From an uncultured Campylobacter sp. (GTDB lineage: Bacteria; Campylobacterota; Campylobacteria; Campylobacterales; Campylobacteraceae), in assembly GCF_938040115.1 (NCBI RefSeq), contig NZ_CALHXD010000137.1, positions 1 through 5,657 on the forward strand: 5,657 nt of DNA. Reading direction: 5' to 3'. Shown here piece by piece: positions 1 through 5,657 of this stretch. Position 1 is the stretch's first letter, and the number at the start of each line of letters is the position of its first letter. Made by a program: the position numbers and the translations under genes. Under the pieces are notes generated by a model that ran no database searches, was not told the DNA's origin, and worked only from the letters and a program-made list of their open reading frames with translations.

Positions 1-2415
1 ACCGGCGAAGTGCCGCGCCCTACTCCGCCTATCCGCACGAGCTGTCAGACCTGCATCCGCGCCGGCGGCAAGCACAACGACCTAGACAACGTCGGCTACA
101 CCGCGCGCCACCACACGTTTTTTGAGATGCTGGGAAATTTTAGCTTCGGCGAATACTTTAAAAAAGACGCGATCGCGTACGCGTGGGAGTTCGTCACGCA
201 GGTGCTAAAACTACCAAAAGACCGCCTCTACGTGACCGTCCACGAGAGCGACGACGAGGCGTTTGCGCTATGGGAGCAGCATATAGCAAAGGAACGCATT
301 TATAGATTCGGCGATCACGATAACTTCTGGCAGATGGGCGATACGGGACCGTGCGGACCGTGCTCGGAGATCTTTTACGACCAAGGCGGCGAGCACTTTA
401 ACACGCCTGAAGACTACATGGGCGGCGACGGCGACAGATTTCTTGAAATTTGGAACCTAGTCTTCATGCAGTACGAACGCAGTAGCGACGGCAAGCTAAC
501 TCCGCTGCCAAAACCTAGCATCGACACGGGCATGGGCCTTGAGCGCGTCACGGCGATAATGGAAGGCAAATTTAGCAACTACGACAGCTCGCTTTTTATG
601 CCTCTTATAAACGAAGTAGCAGCGCTTTGCGGTAAGCCGTACGCTTACGAGAGTGGCGCTAGCTACCGCGTCATCAGCGACCACATCCGCTCGGTGACCT
701 TCCTGCTGGCTCAGGGCACTACATTTGATAAAGAGGGTCGCGGCTACGTGCTTCGCCGTATCCTTCGCCGTGCGATCAGGCACGGATATCTGCTAGGCAT
801 CAAAGAGCCCTTCATGTACCGCCTCGTCGATAAAGTCTGCGAGCTAATGGGCGGCCACTACACCTACCTAAATGAGAAAAAAGCGGCGGTAAAAGAGCAA
901 ATCAGGCTCGAAGAAGAGAGATTTTTAGCCACGATAGCAAGCGGACTCGAGCTTTTTGAAAGCGAGCTAGCGCGTACGAAAGATATTTTTAGCGGCGAAG
1001 CTGCGTTTAAGCTTTACGACACGTTCGGCTTCCCGCTAGACCTCACGGCCGATATGCTACGCGAAAAAGGACTCAAAGTAGACGAAGCTAAATTTGACGA
1101 GCTAATGAGCGAGCAAAAAGCGCGTGCTAAGGCTGCTTGGAAAGGTAGCGGCGACAAGAGCGCAAAGGGCGATTTTAAGGCGCTTTTAGAGAAATTCGGC
1201 GAAAATAAATTTAGCGGCTACGAGGAGCTTGAGCGCACGAGCAAGGTTTTGGCGCTGCTTGACGAGGATTTTAAAGAAACTCAAATTTTAAAAGCAGGCG
1301 AACAAGGCTGGGCGATGTTTGACGTGACGCCTTTTTACGCGCAAAGCGGTGGCCAGGCAGGCGACAGCGGCGAGATAGATGGCGTGGCCGACGTGCTAGA
1401 TACGCAGAAGTTTTTCGGACTAAATTTATCAAACGTCGCGGTTAAAAAAGAGCTTAAAATCGGCGACGCCGTGAAGCTAAAAGTAAGCGAGCAAAGAGCC
1501 GAGATCGCACGCCATCACAGCGCCACACACCTACTACATGCCGCGCTTAGAAGCGTGCTGGGAACGCATATCGCGCAGGCCGGATCTAGCGTCGAGGCAA
1601 ACAGACTCAGGTTTGACTTCTCGCATCCAAAGGCTGTAACGGCGGAGGAACTAACAAAAATAGAAAATTTCGTCAATAGCGCAATCGCCGAAAGTATCGC
1701 GGCAAAAACGGAGATAATGGACATCGAGGAAGCTAAAAATAGCGGCGCGATCGCTCTTTTTGGCGAAAAATACGCCGACAAGGTACGCGTACTAAGCTTC
1801 GGCGAGGTCAGCAAGGAGCTTTGCGGCGGTACGCACGTGGCAAATTTAAGCCAGATCGGCGCGTTTTTCATCACTAAAGAAGGCGGCGTGAGCGCGGGCG
1901 TGCGTAGGATCGAGGCCGTGTGCTCCAAAGCTGCGCTAAATCTAGCAAAAGCCTGGCGCGGCGAGATCGAAGAGCTAAAAACCGAGCTAAAAAGCGCCGA
2001 GCCGATGAATGCGGTAAAAAAACTAAAAGCCGAGATAAAAAGCCTAAAAGACAAGACCAAACAAGCCAAAGACGCGCACGCTCTGGCGGTAGTGAACGTA
2101 AACGAGACAAAGCTTTGCGTCGCTGTGCTTGACGGCGGCGACATAAAAGCCACGATAGACGAGTTTAAAAACGAGAACGAAAAGGCGGCGATCCTGCTCG
2201 TGCAAGTAAATGAAGAGGGCAAAATCGCTCTGGCTGCAGGCGTGAAAAATGCTCCGTTAAAAGCGGGCGAATGGGTCAAATTTACGGCGCAAATTTTAGG
2301 TGGAAACGGCGGCGGCAAGGACGACTTTGCAACCGCAGGCGGCAAAAACGTACTAGCGATCGAGGATGCGGTTAGGCAGGCGTTAGAGTTTGCTAAAACA
2401 AAGCTTGAAAAATAA
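1..2415 (+). CDS. alaS: Alanyl-tRNA synthetase, 5'-truncated by the window edge
   Basis: This cytoplasmic class II aminoacyl-tRNA synthetase charges tRNA-Ala with alanine and hydrolyses mischarged Ser- or Gly-tRNA-Ala. The frame is open from base 1 (T-G-E-V...), giving 804 visible residues. By alignment from memory with C. jejuni AlaS, about 45 N-terminal residues including class II motif 1 lie upstream, so the GTG at 10 is internal and not a start. Numbering from the first visible residue, motif 2 is at about 35-49 (ARHHTFFEMLGNFSF) and motif 3 at 177-182 (GMGLER). The editing domain has the zinc-type ligand pairs H506/H510 (HSATH) and C608/H612 (CGGTH). A charged Leu/Lys/Glu-rich coiled coil at about 645-690 leads into the C-Ala domain, whose glycine motif is at 767-772 (GGNGGG). 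The inferred full length of about 850 residues is normal, and no internal lesion is visible. A strong terminator follows after nine bases, so this is the last gene of its transcript. The identification is very secure. Confidence 0.98.
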   Translation, partial: TGEVPRPTPPIRTSCQTCIRAGGKHNDLDNVGYTARHHTFFEMLGNFSFGEYFKKDAIAYAWEFVTQVLKLPKDRLYVTVHESDDEAFALWEQHIAKERIYRFGDHDNFWQMGDTGPCGPCSEIFYDQGGEHFNTPEDYMGGDGDRFLEIWNLVFMQYERSSDGKLTPLPKPSIDTGMGLERVTAIMEGKFSNYDSSLFMPLINEVAALCGKPYAYESGASYRVISDHIRSVTFLLAQGTTFDKEGRGYVLRRILRRAIRHGYLLGIKEPFMYRLVDKVCELMGGHYTYLNEKKAAVKEQIRLEEERFLATIASGLELFESELARTKDIFSGEAAFKLYDTFGFPLDLTADMLREKGLKVDEAKFDELMSEQKARAKAAWKGSGDKSAKGDFKALLEKFGENKFSGYEELERTSKVLALLDEDFKETQILKAGEQGWAMFDVTPFYAQSGGQAGDSGEIDGVADVLDTQKFFGLNLSNVAVKKELKIGDAVKLKVSEQRAEIARHHSATHLLHAALRSVLGTHIAQAGSSVEANRLRFDFSHPKAVTAEELTKIENFVNSAIAESIAAKTEIMDIEEAKNSGAIALFGEKYADKVRVLSFGEVSKELCGGTHVANLSQIGAFFITKEGGVSAGVRRIEAVCSKAALNLAKAWRGEIEELKTELKSAEPMNAVKKLKAEIKSLKDKTKQAKDAHALAVVNVNETKLCVAVLDGGDIKATIDEFKNENEKAAILLVQVNEEGKIALAAGVKNAPLKAGEWVKFTAQILGGNGGGKDDFATAGGKNVLAIEDAVRQALEFAKTKLEK

Positions 2416-2424
2416 GCTTGGCGT

Positions 2425-2465
2425 CGGTCAAATTTAAAAAACATCTTAAATTTGACCGCGTTTTT
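2425..2465 (+). terminator. Rho-independent terminator of alaS
   Basis: A perfect 13-bp inverted repeat (CGGTCAAATTTAA at 2425-2437, TTAAATTTGACCG at 2446-2458) encloses an 8-base loop. It is followed by CG and then five T residues (2461-2465). It begins nine bases after the alaS stop codon. The T tract lies only on the + strand side, so termination is expected for alaS transcripts. The stem is AT-rich apart from its base, which is usual for this genome type. Confidence 0.85.
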
Positions 2466-2515
2466 GCGGCATGAAATTTAAGCAAATTTTTGACAGCCAA
2501 ATTTGACGCCGCAAA
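2463..2515. repeat. Imperfect 17-bp inverted repeat after the alaS terminator
   Basis: Bases 2463-2479 can pair with 2499-2515 at 15 of 17 positions. There are eight perfect outer pairs (TTTGCGGC with GCCGCAAA), a three-base segment with two mismatches, and six inner AAATTT pairs, with a 19-base loop. The left arm begins inside the T tract of the preceding terminator. Neither side is followed by a T run, so it does not look like a second intrinsic terminator. It could be a transcript 3'-end stabiliser, a protein site, or a by-product of the abundant AAATTT words. Confidence 0.5.
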
Positions 2516-2545
2516 GCAAAATCCGAAATTTGCATTTTGTGAGCC

Positions 2546-2572
2546 GAGATAAAATTTAAAGGAAAATATAAG
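2546..2572 (+). promoter_or_regulatory. Candidate promoter region for the membrane protein-maf-PBP operon
   Basis: Two sequences resemble a sigma-70 -10 box: TAAAAT at 2550-2555 and TATAAG at 2567-2572, each matching TATAAT at five of six positions. No convincing -35 box is correctly spaced from either. A perfect TTGACA occurs at 2490-2495, but no good -10 lies 16-18 bases downstream of it. Campylobacter promoters often lack a conserved -35, so this is not fatal. A promoter somewhere in the gap is expected because the alaS terminator lies upstream. Which element is used is not resolved. Confidence 0.35.
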
Positions 2573-2589
2573 TTTATGAGTTTATTTTA

Positions 2590-2642
2590 TTCGCGCATTT
2601 TGGCGTCAAATTTTACCGCCGTCAAAATAGCTCTAGCGCGAA
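2590..2642 (+). repeat. Interrupted hairpin in the leader of the membrane protein gene
   Basis: TTCGCGC at 2590-2596 is complementary to GCGCGAA at 2636-2642. Just inside it, ATTTTG at 2597-2602 is complementary to CAAAAT at 2623-2628, and GCG at 2603-2605 can pair with CGC at 2617-2619. The helices are separated by an unpaired 7-base bulge on the right arm and a smaller one further in. The structure ends 13 bases before the ribosome binding site. No ligand-binding RNA family is recognised. Confidence 0.4.
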
Positions 2643-2655
2643 AAAATTTTAGATC

Positions 2656-2662
2656 AAAGGGG
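2656..2662 (+). promoter_or_regulatory. Ribosome binding site of the membrane protein gene
   Basis: AAAGGGG lies four bases before the ATG at 2667, and its AAGG core (2657-2660) lies six bases before it. This supports the chosen start, and no alternative in-frame start upstream has a comparable site. Confidence 0.75.
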
Positions 2663-2666
2663 ACAA

Positions 2667-3161
2667 ATGCCCGAATTTAACATAGCTTTTGCAAAGATTA
2701 GCAACGCCCTGCCCTTTATCCACATCCTCTCCGTGGTCGTTTTTATCGGATTTCAAGCAAATTTTTTACTCATCGCTAAATTTTTTATGAAAAATATCGA
2801 AGGCGACACGCAAAAATACCAAACGATAATCTCCATGCTAAAGCGCCTCGGCTACGCGATCTACGGCTCGATCGCCGTCATGGGCGTGACGGGCGCGATA
2901 CTAGCCAAACAAAACGCGATCAAAAATGCCGATCCGATGCTAAACACGATTTTAACGACGAAATGGGCGATCTGGGGATTTTTATTTTTAAACGTTATTT
3001 ACGTCACGTACCGCCTAAACAAAGCCTCAAAATCTCTGCAAAATAGCGAATACATCGAGCTTCACGAGAACCTCATAGTTACGATTTACTACTTCATTCC
3101 ACTAAACGTCGCGTTTGCGCTGCTGGCGGCGTATCTTGGCGTATCTTATAGGGAGTTTTGA
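2667..3161 (+). CDS. Four-helix integral membrane protein of unknown function
   Basis: The product is 164 residues with no family I can name securely. Hydrophobic stretches at about 14-38, 62-80, 96-117 and 136-158 predict four membrane helices. The first and third loops are the more basic, which suggests N- and C-termini on the periplasmic side. Helix 1 carries a His in an FIHILSVVVFIG context (H19), helix 2 ends with a TG pair (T75-G76), and helix 3 opens with K99-W100. This pattern loosely resembles small four-helix families such as CopD, DUF2269 or HemJ, some of which are linked to metals or haem. HemJ itself is unlikely because the Arg expected about 12 residues after the His is absent. 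The start is supported by AAAGGGG at 2656-2662. The stop codon shares one base with the maf start, so it is probably the first gene of an operon with maf and the PBP gene. That it is a real gene is nearly certain; its function is unknown. Confidence 0.9.
   Translation: MPEFNIAFAKISNALPFIHILSVVVFIGFQANFLLIAKFFMKNIEGDTQKYQTIISMLKRLGYAIYGSIAVMGVTGAILAKQNAIKNADPMLNTILTTKWAIWGFLFLNVIYVTYRLNKASKSLQNSEYIELHENLIVTIYYFIPLNVAFALLAAYLGVSYREF
3150..3155 (+). promoter_or_regulatory. Ribosome binding site that fixes the maf start
   Basis: AGGGAG lies within the last codons of the preceding gene, five bases before the ATG at 3161. An in-frame TTG at 3158 would be only two bases from it, too close to be efficient. 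The ATG start also gives the usual short Maf N-terminus (MIILASSS). Confidence 0.75.
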
Positions 3162-3706
3162 TGATTATTTTGGCTTCGAGCTCGGTTACTAGAGCTAAGG
3201 TTTTGCGAGATCACGGCGTTAAATTTGAGCAGGTTTTTTTCGACTACGACGAGAGCGGCGTAGATAAAAATTTGCCGCCGCACGTTTACGTTCAAAAGAT
3301 CGTCGCGGCAAAAAAAGAGCAGTTTTTAAAGGCGAATAAAAATGCAAAAAACGTCGTTTTCGCCGATAGCGTCGTCGTATGTGGCGGTAAAATTTTAGGC
3401 AAAGCTAAAGACGAACAAGAGGCGCTAAAAATGCTGCAAATGCAAAGCGGGAGTACCGCCAGGATCGTAACTGCGATGATATTTTTGGGCGAAAAATTCG
3501 AGCTTATTAACGTCAGCTTTGCGGAGTATAAATTTGCTAAATTTGACGAAGCCGACCTACAAAACTACCTATCGGGCGATCTATGGCAAGGCAAAGCAGG
3601 AGCCATGACGATAGAAAATTTCAACAAAAAATACATCCTGAGCCAAAACGGCGAAACTAGCACCGCAATGGGGCTAAACGTGAAAATTTTAAAGGCCTTT
3701 TTATGA
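3161..3706 (+). CDS. maf: Maf-family nucleoside triphosphate pyrophosphatase
   Basis: Maf proteins are cytoplasmic enzymes that hydrolyse non-canonical or modified nucleoside triphosphates to the monophosphate and pyrophosphate. They were originally described as septum-formation inhibitors. The product is 181 residues, typical for the family. It has the N-terminal phosphate-binding signature LASSSVTRAKVL (4-15, with R11). Residues at the expected catalytic positions are E31, K51, D69 (in FADSVVV) and K81 (in ILGKAK). A C-terminal GKAGAMTIENF segment corresponds to the usual KAGGYxIQG. Departures from consensus are ADS for ADT, and S-G-S-T-A where most members have S-G-R-T-H, so its substrate class (UTP/dTTP or m7GTP) cannot be assigned. 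The ATG at 3161 overlaps the upstream stop by one base, and the stop overlaps the PBP start by four, indicating translational coupling on both sides. Confidence 0.93.
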   Translation: MIILASSSVTRAKVLRDHGVKFEQVFFDYDESGVDKNLPPHVYVQKIVAAKKEQFLKANKNAKNVVFADSVVVCGGKILGKAKDEQEALKMLQMQSGSTARIVTAMIFLGEKFELINVSFAEYKFAKFDEADLQNYLSGDLWQGKAGAMTIENFNKKYILSQNGETSTAMGLNVKILKAFL

Positions 3707-5628
3707 GAATTTTAGCTTCGATTTTGTTTATTATCTTTGTTTCGCTGAGCGCGGCGTTTGTTTATCTTTACTCGCAAGTCACTTTTGACGCGTCAAACAT
3801 CATCGATTTTAAGCCAAAGCTCACGACTCAAATTTACGATAGAAACGGCGAGCTCATCGCAAATATCTTTGACGAAAACAGGATCTACGTCAAGTACGAG
3901 GATATCCCGCCGCGCGTCATCGAGGCGCTGGTAGCGATCGAGGATACGAGCTTTTTCGAGCACGGCGGCGTAAATCCCGAGGCCATCACGCGAGCTATCG
4001 TTAAGGACATAAAGGCGGGCAAACTAGTCGAGGGCGCTAGCACGCTAACGCAGCAGTTAGTTAAAAACATGGTATTAACCAGAGAAAAAAAGCTAACCCG
4101 TAAGCTAAAAGAGATGATCATATCGATGAAGCTAGAAAACGAGCTAACCAAAGAGCAAATTTTAGAGCGCTATCTAAATCACGTCTATCTAGGACATGGC
4201 TATCACGGCATAAAAACCGCAGCAAAAGGATACTTTAGAAAGGAGCTTGACGAGCTCACGCTAAAAGAGATCGCAATCCTGGTGGGACTCCCAAAAGCTC
4301 CTAGCACCTACGACCCGACCCGCCACCTAGATCTATCGCTAAGCCGCGCAAACAACGTTATCTCAAGAATGAACGCGCTAGGCTGGATCAGCGACGCAGA
4401 GTACAAGGCCGCGCTAGTCGAGCAGCCCGTAGTCTTTGACGATACGCTCACGCAAAACAAAGCCCCGTATATCGTGGACGAGGTGCTAAAAGAGGCCTCA
4501 AAGCGCTTTGAGGATATAAGAACCGGCGGCTACGTCATCGAAACCAGCGTTGATTTAAAGGTGCAAGATATGGCGTCCGAGGCGCTAAAATACGGCTACA
4601 ACGAGATACTAAAACGCAACAAAGACGCAAACGCCAGTATCCTAAACGGCGCTATCGTCGTTACGCTACCTAAAACGGGTGAGATCCTCGCGCTAGTAGG
4701 CGGCGTAGACTACGCCAAAAGTAGCTACAACCGCGCCACGCAGAGTATGCGCCAGCCGGGCTCTAGCTTTAAGCCCTTTATCTATCAGATCGCCCTAGAC
4801 ATGGGCTACTCGCCGATGAGCAAGGCTGCCGACATATCAAGGGTCTTTAACGAAGGCAGCCAGTACGAGTGGCGTCCGAAAAACTATAGCGGCGGCTTCC
4901 AGGGCTATATCACGCTGCGAGAGGCTCTGCGTCAGTCGCGCAACCTCGCCACGATAAATTTACTCGACGAGATCGGGCTTGATACGGCGTATAAAAAGCT
5001 AACCGAAATGGGCTTTAAAAACATCCCTAAAAACCTCTCCATCGCGCTTGGTAGCTTCGGCATCTCGCCGTTAGAGTTTGCCAAATTTTACTCGATGTTT
5101 CCAAACGGCGGCGAGATCGTGGAGCCAAGCCTGATAAAACGCATCATAAACTATCAAAATTTAGAAGCGGTTTTTGAGCCTGAGCGGACGTTCGTCACTG
5201 AGCCCGAGCAGGCATACCTGATGACTGATATGATGAAAACGGTCGTGGAGCGCGGCACGGGACAAAGCGCCAGGCTAAACGGCGTGCAGGTAGCGGGCAA
5301 AACAGGCACGACAAATAACAACATAGATGCGTGGTTTTGCGGATTTACGCCTGAGGTCGAGGTGGTCGTATGGTACGGCAACGACGACAACACGCCGATG
5401 AGAAAGGTAGAAGGCGGCGGACGTACCGCGGCGCCGGTGTTTAAGAAATTTATGGAAAGCTATATGAAGGAGTACCCGCTAAAACAAAAAACCTTCATCG
5501 AGCCAGAGGGCGTCTTTCACACTGCGTACGAGGGCCTAATCGAGGTCTATACGAAGATCTCGCCGGTACCGAAACAAGACGCGCAAGATACGCTAATCAA
5601 ACAAGACGACGAGGGGCTGATTTTTTAA
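3703..5628 (+). CDS. pbpA: Class A penicillin-binding protein (PBP1A type), bifunctional glycosyltransferase/transpeptidase
   Basis: This inner-membrane enzyme polymerises lipid II into glycan strands and cross-links the peptides in the periplasm. Residues about 2-24 form an uncleaved signal anchor. The GT51 domain (about 45-220) has EDTSFFEHGG with catalytic E80, GASTLTQQLVKN (111-122), RKLKE with E137, and KEQILERYLN (150-159). The transpeptidase domain (about 310-585) has the acylation motif SSFK with nucleophile S354 and K357, SRN at 412-414, and KTGTT at 533-537. All catalytic motifs are intact. At 641 residues it lacks room for the extra OB-type domain of the roughly 850-residue E. coli PBP1a; the linker between the two domains is only about 90 residues. 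The ATG overlaps the maf stop (ATGA), and AAAGG at 3691-3695 gives a seven-base spacing. The symbol pbpA follows C. jejuni usage; mrcA or ponA are used elsewhere. Confidence 0.96.
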   Translation: MRILASILFIIFVSLSAAFVYLYSQVTFDASNIIDFKPKLTTQIYDRNGELIANIFDENRIYVKYEDIPPRVIEALVAIEDTSFFEHGGVNPEAITRAIVKDIKAGKLVEGASTLTQQLVKNMVLTREKKLTRKLKEMIISMKLENELTKEQILERYLNHVYLGHGYHGIKTAAKGYFRKELDELTLKEIAILVGLPKAPSTYDPTRHLDLSLSRANNVISRMNALGWISDAEYKAALVEQPVVFDDTLTQNKAPYIVDEVLKEASKRFEDIRTGGYVIETSVDLKVQDMASEALKYGYNEILKRNKDANASILNGAIVVTLPKTGEILALVGGVDYAKSSYNRATQSMRQPGSSFKPFIYQIALDMGYSPMSKAADISRVFNEGSQYEWRPKNYSGGFQGYITLREALRQSRNLATINLLDEIGLDTAYKKLTEMGFKNIPKNLSIALGSFGISPLEFAKFYSMFPNGGEIVEPSLIKRIINYQNLEAVFEPERTFVTEPEQAYLMTDMMKTVVERGTGQSARLNGVQVAGKTGTTNNNIDAWFCGFTPEVEVVVWYGNDDNTPMRKVEGGGRTAAPVFKKFMESYMKEYPLKQKTFIEPEGVFHTAYEGLIEVYTKISPVPKQDAQDTLIKQDDEGLIF

Positions 5629-5657
5629 ATTTGCTCCAAAAAGGCCGGCTAAATTTG
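5629..5657. other. Intergenic remainder after the PBP gene
   Basis: Only 29 bases remain after the TAA stop. AAATTTGC (5628-5635) and GCTAAATTT (5648-5656) could pair with one bulged base, and might be part of a terminator continuing beyond the window. The evidence is too short to call one. Confidence 0.25.

Noticed and set aside
10..12. GTG as a start codon for alaS
   Set aside because: The frame stays open and conserved to base 1 (T-G-E matches the campylobacterial AlaS interior), and class II motif 1 would be missing if translation began here.
496..783. A 95-codon minus-strand frame within alaS
   Set aside because: It is antisense to the highly conserved aminoacylation core, with no family resemblance and no ribosome site.
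1874..2132. Overlapping short frames on both strands rich in Arg, Lys, Leu and Ser
   Set aside because: They fall opposite or out of frame within the Lys/Glu-rich coiled coil of AlaS, which generates such low-complexity translations.
1515..2444. A 309-codon open frame on the minus strand opposite alaS
   Set aside because: Its product is a Ser/Ala/Phe-rich sequence without recognisable motifs. It lies entirely opposite the conserved editing and C-terminal domains of AlaS and begins inside the terminator. It is a by-product of alaS codon usage.
2490..2495. A perfect TTGACA -35 hexamer
   Set aside because: No -10-like sequence occurs 16-18 bases downstream; the nearest weak match (CAAAAT at 2517) is 21 bases away.
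2517..2539. Small hairpin CAAAAT/ATTTTG in the intergenic gap
   Set aside because: A six-base AT-rich stem is expected by chance in sequence of this composition.
2716..2724. A perfect TTATCCACA, the DnaA box consensus
   Set aside because: It is a single copy inside a coding sequence (encoding F-I-H), with no cluster of boxes, AT-rich unwinding region or dnaA nearby.

Overview
The window looks like ordinary chromosomal DNA from a Campylobacter, probably one of the higher-GC, oral-type species (the showae/rectus/curvus/concisus side of the genus). I infer this from the proteins, which read like campylobacterial AlaS, Maf and PBP1A, from the abundance of AAATTT-type words between and within genes, and from the gene order. 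From memory, alaS, maf and pbpA are adjacent in that order in C. jejuni (Cj0506-Cj0507-Cj0508). The species assignment is tentative. All genes lie on the + strand.

Layout: (1) 1-2415 is alanyl-tRNA synthetase, missing about its first 45 codons at the window edge. (2) 2416-2666 is a 251-base non-coding gap. It starts with a strong intrinsic terminator for alaS, continues with further inverted repeats and candidate -10 elements, and ends with a good ribosome binding site. (3) 2667-3161 encodes a four-helix membrane protein of unknown function. (4) 3161-3706 is maf, a nucleotide pyrophosphatase of the house-cleaning type. (5) 3703-5628 is a compact class A penicillin-binding protein (PBP1A type). 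(6) The last 29 bases contain no gene.

The three genes after the terminator are packed as an operon: the membrane gene and maf share one base (TGATG), and maf and the PBP gene share four (ATGA). They are therefore probably co-transcribed and translationally coupled, while alaS is a separate unit ending at 2425-2465. The PBP polymerises and cross-links peptidoglycan, Maf removes non-canonical nucleotides and has historical links to septum formation, and the membrane protein has no assigned role.

I found no mobile element, CRISPR array, RNA gene or clearly new system. The least explained parts are the membrane protein inserted between alaS and maf, and the repeat-rich leader in front of it.
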